Shown here: one piece after another, positions 37,580 to 46,119 of the stretch | Layout of the letters: every line of letters starts with the position of its first letter | Numbering within the stretch: position 1 is the stretch's first letter | Assembly: GCF_025263265.1 (NCBI RefSeq) | Contig: NZ_CP079869.1 | Coordinates: forward strand, 5,084,001-5,148,000 | Source: Mycobacterium sp. SMC-4 | GTDB taxonomy: Bacteria > Actinomycetota > Actinomycetes > Mycobacteriales > Mycobacteriaceae | Reading direction: 5' to 3' | Length of the DNA: 64,000 bases | Notes under the pieces: generated by a model | Databases searched by the model: none | What the model saw: the letters and a program-made list of their open reading frames with translations, nothing else | Told to the model about the DNA's origin: nothing | Translations under genes and position numbers: made by a program

Positions 37580-38329
37580 TCAGTCGATGCTGCGTAGCCG
37601 CTGCGCGATCACGTCGATCACCCGAGGGGCCTGCTTCTCCAGGTAGAAGTGCCCTCCGGTGAACGTGTGCACCTCGACCGGACCGGTGGTGTGGGCGTCC
37701 CAGGCGCGAGCGTCGGCCTCGCTGGTCTTCGGGTCGTCGGTCGCGGTCATCACCACCAGCGGAGTGCTGACGCCGGCCTCGGGGCCGCGCCGGTAGTCGG
37801 CCAGTGCGCGGAAGTCGTTGCGGAACGGTGGCAGGAAGGTTTCCAGCAGATCCTGGTCACCCAGCACGCGGGGGTCGGTGCCACCCAGATCACGCATCAC
37901 CTCGATGAGGTCGGCGTCGGTGCGCGACGAACCGTCGTCGGCGTAACGGTGCGGCGCGCGTGATCCGGAGACGAACACCACCGAGGGAGATCGTCCTGTC
38001 TGTTCCAGTCGGCGGGTCACCTCGAACGCCAGCACCGCACCCATGCTGTGACCGAAGAACGCCACCGGAGCGTCGGCCAGATCACCCAGCACGTCGAATA
38101 CCCGGTCGGCCAGTTCCTCAATGGTCTCGATGAACGGCTCGCTGTGCCGGTCCTGCCGGCCCGGGTACTGCACCGCGAACACGTCGAACTCCGGGCTCAG
38201 CGCCCGCGACAGCGGGAAGTAGTAGCTGGCCGAGCCGCCCGCGTGCGGGAAGCACAGCAGCCGCATGTGAGCATTCGGCGCGGGGGTGAAGTTACGGATC
38301 CAGCGGTTGCGCTCGGACGGTGTCGTCAT
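37580..38329 (-). CDS. Type II thioesterase (TesA/GrsT family)
   Basis: The 249-residue alpha/beta hydrolase has LLCFPHAGGSASYYFPLSR, VQYPGRQDRHSEP, the nucleophile elbow FFGHSMGAVLAFE (S95), the acid in TATDDPKTSEAD near 197 and the histidine in FTGGHFYLEK near 226. Type II thioesterases remove stalled acyl groups from polyketide or non-ribosomal synthases; mycobacterial TesA serves phthiocerol lipid synthesis. No synthase is nearby, so it must act in trans or on another carrier. Confidence 0.92.
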   Translation of the reverse strand: MTTPSERNRWIRNFTPAPNAHMRLLCFPHAGGSASYYFPLSRALSPEFDVFAVQYPGRQDRHSEPFIETIEELADRVFDVLGDLADAPVAFFGHSMGAVLAFEVTRRLEQTGRSPSVVFVSGSRAPHRYADDGSSRTDADLIEVMRDLGGTDPRVLGDQDLLETFLPPFRNDFRALADYRRGPEAGVSTPLVVMTATDDPKTSEADARAWDAHTTGPVEVHTFTGGHFYLEKQAPRVIDVIAQRLRSID

Positions 38330-38339
38330 AGCGAAATGT

Positions 38340-38792
38340 CTACCCGATCACCCGCAGCACGTTGACCTGCAGGACCGCTCCGGGCGGACCCTCGACGACG
38401 ACGTCCTTGAGGATCTGGGCCTGCTGGCCCTCGACGGTGAATTCGCCGGGCTGGGGCTCGATGCCGCCGACCACCTCGTACTCGACCGTGAACGGGGTCT
38501 CCGGAAAAGCATGCAGGCCTACGTATTTCGGATCGATGGTGTAGACGTATCGACAGAGCCCACCCGGGTCGCATTCCTGCGCGGTGACGACGACACCGAT
38601 GAGGAACTCTTCGGTCGTCGGCACCGACGGTGGTGGCGGCGGTGGCGGAGTGCGCTGCGCCGCAGATTGGTCGGGGTCGGGCCGGGAGAAGATCATCACC
38701 GAAGCGATACCGACACCGCTGGCCAGCAACCCGATGATCGCCACGGCGGCCAGCAGTTTGCGAAGGGTGTTCCACCTCTGTGCGGTCGGCAT
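38340..38792 (-). CDS. Membrane-anchored exported protein of unknown function
   Basis: The 150-residue protein has a cytoplasmic start, one transmembrane helix (LLAAVAIIGLLASGVGIASVM), a proline-rich linker (RTPPPPPPPSVPTTEE) and an extracytoplasmic beta-rich domain with two cysteines (QECDPGGLCRYVYTIDPKYV) that could form a disulfide. The layout is like MmpS-type or other small anchored accessory proteins, but no specific family is claimed. It lies 10 nt from the thioesterase gene on the same strand. Confidence 0.75.
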   Translation of the reverse strand: MPTAQRWNTLRKLLAAVAIIGLLASGVGIASVMIFSRPDPDQSAAQRTPPPPPPPSVPTTEEFLIGVVVTAQECDPGGLCRYVYTIDPKYVGLHAFPETPFTVEYEVVGGIEPQPGEFTVEGQQAQILKDVVVEGPPGAVLQVNVLRVIG

Positions 38793-38816
38793 GCACTGCA
38801 GGGTATCGTCGTCGCG

Positions 38817-39875
38817 CTAGTCGGCTATGCGGTTACCCTCGGAGTCCCAGTGCGCAGCGACCTTCTTGCTCGGTTGCACGCGCGGTGGTTCGCCCGGCAT
38901 CTTCGGATAGCTCGGTGGATACGGCAGGTCCCCGAGGCCCCGTTCCTCATCGGCCGCGATCATCTCCTGCAGCGGTTCGATCGACTGGGCCTTGTCGTCG
39001 ATACCGGCCCACGGGTCGGGCCGACCGGCGACGAAGTCGGGCACCGTACGGATCGTGTAGTCGTCCGGGTCGGCCTCTCGCAGTTCACCCCAGGTCAGCG
39101 GTGTCGACACCGTCGCGATCGGGGTCTTGCGCACCGAATACGCCGAGGCGAACGTCCGGTCTCGGGCGTTCTGGTTGTAGTCGATGAACAGCCGCGCGCC
39201 CCGCTCTTCCTTCCACCAGGAGGTGGTCACCGCCTCAGGCGCGCGCCGTTCGACCTCGCGAGCCAGCGCGATACCGGCGCGGCGCACGGCCACGAAGTCC
39301 CAGTCGGTGGCGATGCGAAGGAACACATGTACCCCGCGCCCGCCGGAGGTCTTCGGATAGCCGACCAGCCCCAACTCGTCGAGCAGTGGCTTGAGCACGT
39401 CGGCGGCCACACTGCGCGCCTCGACGAACCCGGTGCCGGGTTGCGGGTCCAGGTCGATGCGCAGTTCGTCGGGATGCTCGGTGTCCGGGCAACGGACCTG
39501 CCAGGGATGCAGCGTCACCGAGCCCATCTGCGCCGCCCACGCGATGGCCGAGGCGTGGGTGATCTTCAGCGCGTCGGCGGTACGGCCGGACGGAAATGTC
39601 ACGGTGCACGACTGCAGGTAGTCGGGCCGCTTCTGCGGTAACCGTTTCTGGTAGATCTCCTCGCCGTCGATGCCGTCGGGAAAGCGCTGTAGGTGCACGG
39701 GACGGTCGCGCAGCAGTTCGACCATGGGACCGGCGACGGCGAGGTAGTACTCGAAGAGTTTGCCTTTGGTGCCGTGTTTGCCCAGCTTCGGGAAGTACGG
39801 TTTGTCCGGGCTGGTCAGCCGGACCTTTATCCCGTCGACGTCGACTTCGGTTGCGGCTGAGTCTTTTCCGGCCAT
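38817..39875 (-). CDS. LigD-type DNA repair polymerase/primase (PolD/Prim-PolC-like)
   Basis: The 352-residue AEP-superfamily polymerase has VRLTSPDKPYFPKLG, YYLAVAGPMVELLRDRPV, the metal-binding IDLDPQPGTGF, KTSGGRGVHVFLRI and LFIDYNQNARDRTFASAYSV, all conserved in LigD POL domains and stand-alone homologues such as Rv3730c. These enzymes fill gaps and add ribonucleotides during end joining or base-excision repair. ATG 39,875 has GGAAGGA upstream and overlaps the stop of the adjacent ligase gene (TGATG), so polymerase and ligase formed one operon before the ligase was split. Confidence 0.92.
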   Translation of the reverse strand: MAGKDSAATEVDVDGIKVRLTSPDKPYFPKLGKHGTKGKLFEYYLAVAGPMVELLRDRPVHLQRFPDGIDGEEIYQKRLPQKRPDYLQSCTVTFPSGRTADALKITHASAIAWAAQMGSVTLHPWQVRCPDTEHPDELRIDLDPQPGTGFVEARSVAADVLKPLLDELGLVGYPKTSGGRGVHVFLRIATDWDFVAVRRAGIALAREVERRAPEAVTTSWWKEERGARLFIDYNQNARDRTFASAYSVRKTPIATVSTPLTWGELREADPDDYTIRTVPDFVAGRPDPWAGIDDKAQSIEPLQEMIAADEERGLGDLPYPPSYPKMPGEPPRVQPSKKVAAHWDSEGNRIAD

Positions 39876-40810
39876 CAGGATCCTTCCAGCACGTCGTGGA
39901 GATCGAAGTTCACCGGCACGTCGAGTTGGTCGAACGTGCAGCTGCCCGGGTCGCGGTCGGGCCGCCAGCGCAGGAACTTCACCGCGTGCCGGAACCTGTC
40001 GCCCTCCATCTGGTCGTAGGCCACCTCGCACACCCGCTCGGGCCGCACCGGGATCCAGCGCTTGTCGGCCGCGGAGTTCCATCGGCTGGGCTCCCCGTCG
40101 CGCAGGTCGTCGCCGACCCGCAGGGGTTCCAGGTCGCCCAGCAGTGCCAGCCGGGCCTTCGCGGTGAACGCGGCGGCACCGCCGACCATCTGCAACTCGC
40201 CGTCGTCGCGGTACAGCCCGAGCAGGATCGATCCGATCCCTTGGCCGCTCTTGTGGATCCGGTAGCCGATCGCCACGCAGTCCGCGTCGCGGTGGTGTTT
40301 GACCTTGACCATCTCTCGCTTACCGGGCAGGTAGGGCCCGTCGAGACGTTTGGCGATCACACCGTCCAGACCGGCACCCTCGAACTGCTCCAACCACCGC
40401 GCACCCAGATCGGGATCCTCGGTGGTACGGGTGACATGACACCACTGCTTCTCCTCGACGGCGTCGACCAACGCCTGCCGGCGGGTCCGGAACGGCTCCT
40501 TGAGCAACGACCTGTCTCCGACCGCGAGCGCGTCGAAGCCGATGAAATGCGCGGGGGTCTGCGCGGCCAGCAGCTTGATCCGGCTCGCCGCCGGGTGGAT
40601 GCGCTGGCTCAACGATTCCCAGTCCAACCGGGTTCGACCGGCAATGGGCCGGGGAACCACGATCTCCCCGTCCAGCACACAGCGCGGCGCGAGTTCCGCA
40701 CGCACCGCTTCGACGACCTCCGGGAAGTAACGGCCCAGATCCTTGCCGCTGCGAGACAGCAGCACCACGCTGTCGCGACCCGGGCCGCCGTCACGGAACA
40801 CCAAGGCGCG
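39875..40810 (-). pseudogene. LigC-type ATP-dependent DNA ligase, C-terminal fragment of a split gene
   Basis: The 311 residues from RALVFRDGG to the stop cover the adenylation-domain body (VLDGEIVVP, EGAGLDGVIAKRLDGPYLPGK, VKVKHHRDADCVAIGYR) and the OB domain with RWRPDRDP. The first 39 residues, including EPKWDGF with the adenylated lysine, are missing here and are found at 50,132-50,248 on the same strand, 9.3 kb away. The junction falls between the F and R codons. Residues encoded upstream of 40,810 in this frame come from the inserted element, so a chimeric product would lack the catalytic lysine. Confidence 0.93.
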
Positions 40811-40841
40811 TCTAGTTGACTGAACTTCGGCGAGCCTTCCG

Positions 40842-42041
40842 ATGGAGTGGCTGCGGCGGGCGGAGGATCCGGCTATGGGCGAGGTGGGTCGGGTGGAGTC
40901 GGCGCCGAGCGGGTTGCCGTGGCGGGTGATCTTCCCCGATGCCGAGCATCCCGGGGCGACGTCATACCTTCGCGAACTGGCGGCGTCTGATTGCAGTCCA
41001 CTCACAGTTCGAAGTTACGCGTTCGACCTTCTGCGGTGGTTCCGTTTCCTGCATGACCGCCTGATCAGTTGGGAGCGAGCCGAGCGCGTAGATGTCCGCG
41101 CGTTCGTCGAGCACTTGCGGGCGGCGCCCAATCCGCAACGTCTTCGCCGACGACCGGATGGGCCGCCACCGGGGTCGGTGAACGCAGTGACCGGCAAGGC
41201 GGAGTTGTCCGGCAAGTACGCCCCCCGCACCATCAACCATCAGCTGTCAGTCTTATTCGGGTTTTATGACCACGCCTGTGCCGTCGATCTGGGTCCGCTG
41301 GTGAATCCCGTTCCTGCACAACGTGCTAGGCAAGGTGGCCGACCGCATGCGCACCACAACCCGATGGAAGACTTCGCTATCTTTCGGCGCGCCAACTACC
41401 GGCAGAAGACCCCACGGCCGGTGTGGCGGGCGATCCCCGATGACGCCGCCGCAGCGCTGTTCAACGCGTTGCGCAGCCACCGCGATCGAGCGTTAGTGAG
41501 TTTCTATCTGTCCTCGGGTGTGCGGGCATCGGAGCTGCTCGGTTTGCGTCACGGTGATCTGGATGCCGGCCGCTACACAATCACGGTCACCAGCAAGGGC
41601 AGCCGCATGCGGGAGACCGTTCCGGCCTCAGTGGACTCATTCGTATGGCTGGCGCTGTATTTGGCTGGACGCCCGCCGATCGAGCCGGGTGGTCCGGTGT
41701 GGTGGACCCGACGCTCTCAGCCGGCACCGCTGAACTACCACGCAATGCGCGCGGTGCTGCGCCGCGCCAACGCCAGCTTGGGCGCGAACTGGTCGTTGCA
41801 CGACTTCCGCCACACCGCCGCCGCGCGGATGCTGGCCGACCCCGCGTTCACGCTGGTCGACGTGCAAACCGTCCTGCGGCATGCCAGCGTGACGACCACT
41901 CAGATCTACACCCAGCCTCGCCTGGAAGATTTGATCGGCAAGGTCCTTGAGCATCACGCCCGACCGAAGATCGAAGCATGGACGATCGAACCTGCCTACG
42001 ACCCCGCAGCGGTCCGAGAACTGTTGGGGCTGCCGAATTGA
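40842..42041 (+). CDS. Tyrosine recombinase, TnpA-like
   Basis: The 399-residue integrase has a SAM-like N-terminal core-binding domain (LTVRSYAFDLLRWFRFLHDR) and a catalytic domain with R near 228 (SGVRASELLGLRHGD), H320-x-x-R323 (LHDFRHTAAARML), H347 (LRHASVTTTQ) and nucleophile Y356 (QIYTQPRLED). It corresponds to TnpA of the Tn554 family, which acts together with TnpB. The start is 31 bp inside the element. The stop overlaps the next gene as TTGA, so both recombinases are made in a coupled way. Confidence 0.92.
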   Translation: MEWLRRAEDPAMGEVGRVESAPSGLPWRVIFPDAEHPGATSYLRELAASDCSPLTVRSYAFDLLRWFRFLHDRLISWERAERVDVRAFVEHLRAAPNPQRLRRRPDGPPPGSVNAVTGKAELSGKYAPRTINHQLSVLFGFYDHACAVDLGPLVNPVPAQRARQGGRPHAHHNPMEDFAIFRRANYRQKTPRPVWRAIPDDAAAALFNALRSHRDRALVSFYLSSGVRASELLGLRHGDLDAGRYTITVTSKGSRMRETVPASVDSFVWLALYLAGRPPIEPGGPVWWTRRSQPAPLNYHAMRAVLRRANASLGANWSLHDFRHTAAARMLADPAFTLVDVQTVLRHASVTTTQIYTQPRLEDLIGKVLEHHARPKIEAWTIEPAYDPAAVRELLGLPN

Positions 42042-44551
42042 GCGCTGAGGACATCCGATCACCGCAACGCCGGCAGGCCGCCGCGACGCGGCGGGCGATG
42101 AGCCCACAGGTCCAGCTGCTGTCACGGCCTGATTCACCGCATCTGCAAGCGATCCCAGCAGACAGCCGGTTCGGCCCCGCCGGCCTGGCCCGGCCCCTGT
42201 GGGGCTACGACGCCAACCACGCGCCCCCATCACCGCCAGAGGGCGCCCGCGGTGTGACGATGCAGCATCTCACCATCACTGAGTTGTGCGACGTCGTAAC
42301 CGAGCGCCACCGGACGCTGCCACCCCAGCAGCTTCAGCCGATGGTTCGGGGAACGCAGGCCCTGCTGGGTGTCCTGGCTCAATATTCAGGGCAGACGTGG
42401 GAGGAGCGGTGGCTGGCCAGCGGTTACGACGCCGCTCCGCGCACCTGGATCGAGCATGATGCGTTGCCGCACTACGACCATTGGTCACCCACGCTCAAGG
42501 CCCTCAATGCGCTACTGCGCGTACGCGCACTGCGGCCGTCCTACAGTTGGCTGTTGGATTCCAAGCAGCGGGTAGCCCTCGGCAGGTTCCTCGACAGCAA
42601 TGGCGGGCCGGACTTGGAACGGTTGCGTACGCTGCCCGCCTACCGGGACGCGGTGCCCAAATACCAGGACGACGCCGAAAAGGCATTGGCGCGGGTGATG
42701 ATCCGCACCGGGAAGAACATCGGACAACTGTGCGGCGACGATCTGCTGTTCTACGCCGACGTGGTGCGCACCTCGGGGCGACAGCGCCGCGAACACCTCA
42801 TCTGGGAGCTGTTGGTCGCCCTGGGCCCCTTGGCCGAGGAGGCGCCTACGCTGCGGGCGACGTGGTCGGCGCGAGGCAACACACGCCAACACAGCGCTGC
42901 GACGCTAGTCGATCGATACGGCATCCCCGCCTCAGGAGTGCGCGACCTCCTCGTGGGCTACCTCGAGGAGCTACAGCCCAACATGGACTACAGCTCGCTG
43001 GAGGGACTTGCCTACCGCCTGGCCCGATTGTTCTGGTGGGAGATCCTGCAGATCAATCCGGACCAAAAGGACCTGGCGATCTCGGCCGAGGTGGTGACGG
43101 CGTGGCGGGAACGGTTGGCGATGACCCTCGACGGCCGCCCGCGACGCGAAGTGCACTCGATCCTGTTCGCCATCCGCGGCATGTACCGCGACCTGGCCGA
43201 GTGGTCGCACGACGACCCCGTCCGCTGGGGTGTCTGGGTCGCGCCGTGCCCAGTACCGCGGGCGCTCAGTCGCGCGGCGGCCAAGCAGAAACGCCGCCAG
43301 AAGGCCTCCATGCAGGATCGCACCCGCATGCTTACCCCGCTGCTGCCGGCACTCCTGGCTGCGGCTACAGCGCATAAGGACCGCACCGCAACGCTTCTGC
43401 AGCGTGCCTTGACCTGCACGCACGACCAGGAATTCGTCATCGACGGCTTCACCTTCCTTCGGCACTGCCCACCCTTGCGGCGCGACGGCGACGCCCGCGC
43501 CCGGATTTGGGCGCACCTGGCACCCGGACAGCAGCGGCCGGGATGGATCCGAGGCAGTGCCGAGCGCATCGACGTAACCGCGCTCGAAGAGGAGGGCTTC
43601 TGGGGTTGGGCGCTCGTGGAGACACTGCGTCACACCGGCATTCGCATCGAGGAACTTCTTGAACTGACCCAATTATCGCTGCGGCACTACACCGCCTCCA
43701 CAACGGCCACGCTGGTGCCCTTGCTCCACATCGTGCCGTCCAAGACCGATTGCGAGCGGCTGATCCCGATGACTCCGGAACTGGTCGGAGTGCTGTTGGA
43801 GGTTTTGCGCCGCGCCAAGGCCGGCAAGGATCACGTGCCGCTGTCGATCGCCTACGACACCAACGACAAGGTCCACAGCGAACCGTTCCCGCACCTGTTC
43901 GCACGCCCTCTGGGTACCCGTCACGAAGTGCTGGGACGGCACTACGTGCGCCAGATTCTGGTCCACCTCGCCACGATCGCCGGGCTCACCGATGCCGGTC
44001 GACCGGTGCACTTCACCCCGCACGACTTCCGCCGACTGTTCGCCACCGATGCCGTCAACAACGGTCTGCCGCTGCACATCGCCGCAGCGCTACTCGGACA
44101 TCTCAACCTCGACACCACCCGCGGCTACACCGCCGTGTTCCCCGAGCAGATCGTCACCGCCCATCAGGCGTTCATCGAACGTCGCCGCCAACTGCGCCCA
44201 TTCGAGGAGGCGACAGTCGCCGACGACGACGAATGGGCCGATTTCGAAGAGCACTTCCTACTGCGCCGCGTTGCCCTCGGCGAGTGCCACCGCCCCTACG
44301 GCACACCCTGCGTCCACGAACACGCGTGTACCCGATGCCGGTTCCTGCGCGTCGACCCCGCCCAGTTGGGCCGCATCAACGAGATGACCGAGAACGCCGA
44401 GCAGCGCCTCGTCGAAGCAAAGGACCGAGCATGGCTCGGCGAGGTCGCCGCCCTCGAAGAAAGCATCAAGCATCTGCGCGTCCGCCAATCCGAGGCCCAG
44501 CAACGACTTTCACACGGCGGCAACCCGTTCGCCGAGCAGAGACCACAATGA
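42038..44551 (+). CDS. Large tyrosine recombinase, TnpB-like
   Basis: About 837 residues, much longer than Tn554 TnpB (about 630). The catalytic set is R536 (HTGIRIEELLEL), H662-x-x-R665 (TPHDFRRLFATDAVN), H688 (LLGHLNLDTT) and Y697 (RGYTAVFPEQ). A Cys/His cluster at about 750-770 (ECHRPYG, CVHEHACTRCRF) may bind zinc, and the last 50 residues form a probable coiled coil (QRLVEAKDRAWLGEVAALEE), perhaps standing in for the separate TnpC of Tn554. The proposed start is TTG 42,038 overlapping the tnpA stop; ATG 42,098 is the next choice. Confidence 0.9.
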   Translation: MSAEDIRSPQRRQAAATRRAMSPQVQLLSRPDSPHLQAIPADSRFGPAGLARPLWGYDANHAPPSPPEGARGVTMQHLTITELCDVVTERHRTLPPQQLQPMVRGTQALLGVLAQYSGQTWEERWLASGYDAAPRTWIEHDALPHYDHWSPTLKALNALLRVRALRPSYSWLLDSKQRVALGRFLDSNGGPDLERLRTLPAYRDAVPKYQDDAEKALARVMIRTGKNIGQLCGDDLLFYADVVRTSGRQRREHLIWELLVALGPLAEEAPTLRATWSARGNTRQHSAATLVDRYGIPASGVRDLLVGYLEELQPNMDYSSLEGLAYRLARLFWWEILQINPDQKDLAISAEVVTAWRERLAMTLDGRPRREVHSILFAIRGMYRDLAEWSHDDPVRWGVWVAPCPVPRALSRAAAKQKRRQKASMQDRTRMLTPLLPALLAAATAHKDRTATLLQRALTCTHDQEFVIDGFTFLRHCPPLRRDGDARARIWAHLAPGQQRPGWIRGSAERIDVTALEEEGFWGWALVETLRHTGIRIEELLELTQLSLRHYTASTTATLVPLLHIVPSKTDCERLIPMTPELVGVLLEVLRRAKAGKDHVPLSIAYDTNDKVHSEPFPHLFARPLGTRHEVLGRHYVRQILVHLATIAGLTDAGRPVHFTPHDFRRLFATDAVNNGLPLHIAAALLGHLNLDTTRGYTAVFPEQIVTAHQAFIERRRQLRPFEEATVADDDEWADFEEHFLLRRVALGECHRPYGTPCVHEHACTRCRFLRVDPAQLGRINEMTENAEQRLVEAKDRAWLGEVAALEESIKHLRVRQSEAQQRLSHGGNPFAEQRPQ

Positions 44552-44555
44552 GACG

Positions 44556-45629
44556 ATGAAGCTTCCCGTCATGCCGCCGGTCTCGCCGATGCTGGCCAAG
44601 TCGGTGCCGACAATCCCCTCTGGTGCCTCCTATGAACCGAAGTGGGACGGCTTCCGATCGATCTGCTTCCGCGACGGCGACGAAGTCGAACTGGGTAGCC
44701 GCAACGAGCGGCCCCTGACACGGTACTTCCCAGAACTGGTCGCCGCCGTCACCGCCGAACTGCCCGAGCGTTGCGTGATCGACGGCGAGATCATCATCGC
44801 CACCAACCACGAGCTGGATTTCGAAGCACTGCAACAACGCATCCACCCCGCCGATTCGCGAGTACGGATGCTCGCCAAGCAGACCCCTGCGTCCTTCGTA
44901 GCGTTCGATCTACTCGCCTTGGGTGACGATGACTACACCGGGAAACCGTTCACCGAGCGGCGCGCCGCACTCGTCACGGCGTTGGCCGACTCCGGGCCCT
45001 CGGTTCACGTCACTCCTGCGACGACGGATCTCACGATGGCGCATCGGTGGTTCGAGGAGTTCGAGGGGGCGGGTCTCGATGGCGTCGTGGCCAAGCCCTT
45101 GACGGTCACCTATCAACCCGACAAGCGGGTCATGTTCAAGATCAAGCACCAGCGGACCGCCGACTGCGTCATCGCCGGTTACCGGGTGCACAAGGCCAGC
45201 CAGGACGCGATCGGCTCCCTGCTGCTCGGGCTCTACACCGACGACGGCACCCTCGCCTCCGTCGGCGTGATCGGCGCGTTCCCGATGACCAAGCGGCGAC
45301 AGCTGTTCACCGAAATGCAGCCGCTGATAACCGCATTCGATGACCATCCGTGGAACTGGGCCGCCCACGAAGCCGGTGAACGCACCCCCCGCAAGAACGA
45401 AAGCTCCCGCTGGAACGCCGGCAAGGATCTCTCGTTCGTCCCGCTGCGACCCGAGAGGGTCGTCGAGGTCCGCTACGACCACACGGAAGGCGACCGGTTC
45501 CGCCACACTGCGCAATTCAACCGCTGGCGGCCCGACCGCGACCCACGCTCGTGCACCTACGCCCAACTCGAACAGCCAGTTGTCTTCCGGCTCGACGACA
45601 TCATCCCCGGCCTCGGCTCAAGGGCCTAA
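44556..45629 (+). CDS. Element-borne ATP-dependent DNA ligase, LigC type
   Basis: The 357-residue ligase is complete: K29 in YEPKWDGFR (adenylation), RNERPLTRYFP, VIDGEIII, FEGAGLDGVVAK, KIKHQRTADCVIAGYR and the OB domain with RWRPDRDPRSC. It seals nicks using ATP. It starts 4 nt after the tnpB stop, inside the recombinase operon. It resembles the frameshifted gene at 56,284 more than the split one at 40,810/50,132 (EVELGSRNERP and HVTP-type segments shared). Because both other copies are broken, it is the only intact member of the family in the window. It may restore host ligase activity or assist the element. Confidence 0.93.
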   Translation: MKLPVMPPVSPMLAKSVPTIPSGASYEPKWDGFRSICFRDGDEVELGSRNERPLTRYFPELVAAVTAELPERCVIDGEIIIATNHELDFEALQQRIHPADSRVRMLAKQTPASFVAFDLLALGDDDYTGKPFTERRAALVTALADSGPSVHVTPATTDLTMAHRWFEEFEGAGLDGVVAKPLTVTYQPDKRVMFKIKHQRTADCVIAGYRVHKASQDAIGSLLLGLYTDDGTLASVGVIGAFPMTKRRQLFTEMQPLITAFDDHPWNWAAHEAGERTPRKNESSRWNAGKDLSFVPLRPERVVEVRYDHTEGDRFRHTAQFNRWRPDRDPRSCTYAQLEQPVVFRLDDIIPGLGSRA

Positions 45630-45711
45630 GACGCCGTCGCGCCGTCGGCATGGGACTCTGCAGCGACTTTGTTTTGACATCGGACGAGTGAGCCCAGCGA
45701 CCCCTGGCGAT

Positions 45712-45734
45712 TGATAGGCGTTTGCGGTTATCAT
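45712..45734 (+). promoter_or_regulatory. ArsR-type operator overlapping a -10 element
   Basis: TGATA (45,712-45,716) and TATCA (45,729-45,733) form an inverted repeat; TATCAT (45,729-45,734) is also a good -10 hexamer 6 nt before the ATG of the sensor gene. Binding would block initiation of a leaderless transcript. Confidence 0.5.
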
Positions 45735-45740
45735 CGTTGA

Positions 45741-46112
45741 ATGGCGATGACAGCAGGAGGGGCTACTTCCCCATCGGCCGCGGATCTGGCGTCGGCGGCA
45801 GCGCTGTTTCGCGGCCTATCGGATCCCACCCGGTTGGCGATCCTGCAGCGCCTCACCGAAGGGGAGGCCCGGGTGGTGGATCTGACCAGGGTGTTGGGCA
45901 CTGCGCAGTCGACTGTGTCGGCGCATCTGGCCTGCCTACGCGAGTGCGGCCTGGTCACCGGGCGCCCGGAAGGCCGGCAGATGTTCTACTCCCTGACTCG
46001 CCCCGAGCTGATGGATCTGCTCGCGTCGGCGGAATCGCTGCTGGCCGCGACCGGCAACCAGGTGGTGCTGTGCCCTGTCTACGGAGGCGATGCGACGAAG
46101 AAGCGACGGTGA
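45741..46112 (+). CDS. ArsR/SmtB-family metal sensor, CmtR-like
   Basis: The 123-residue winged-helix repressor has ADLASAAALFRGLSDPTRLA, the recognition helix TAQSTVSAHLACLRECG and, at the C-terminus, VVLCPVYGG. The two cysteines in HLACLREC and the third in VVLCP match the CmtR arrangement that binds Cd(II)/Pb(II) (CmtR C57, C61, C102). It directly precedes the P1B ATPase and probably represses it in the absence of metal. The ATG lies 6 nt after a -10-like hexamer, so the mRNA is probably leaderless. Confidence 0.88.
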   Translation: MAMTAGGATSPSAADLASAAALFRGLSDPTRLAILQRLTEGEARVVDLTRVLGTAQSTVSAHLACLRECGLVTGRPEGRQMFYSLTRPELMDLLASAESLLAATGNQVVLCPVYGGDATKKRR

Positions 46113-46119
46113 CCAAGAA

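Noticed and set aside
40811..41005. Extended N-terminus of the minus-strand ligase starting at 41,005
   Set aside because: This part is transposon sequence antisense to tnpA. It lacks KxDG and has no ligase similarity; the true N-terminus is at 50,132-50,248.
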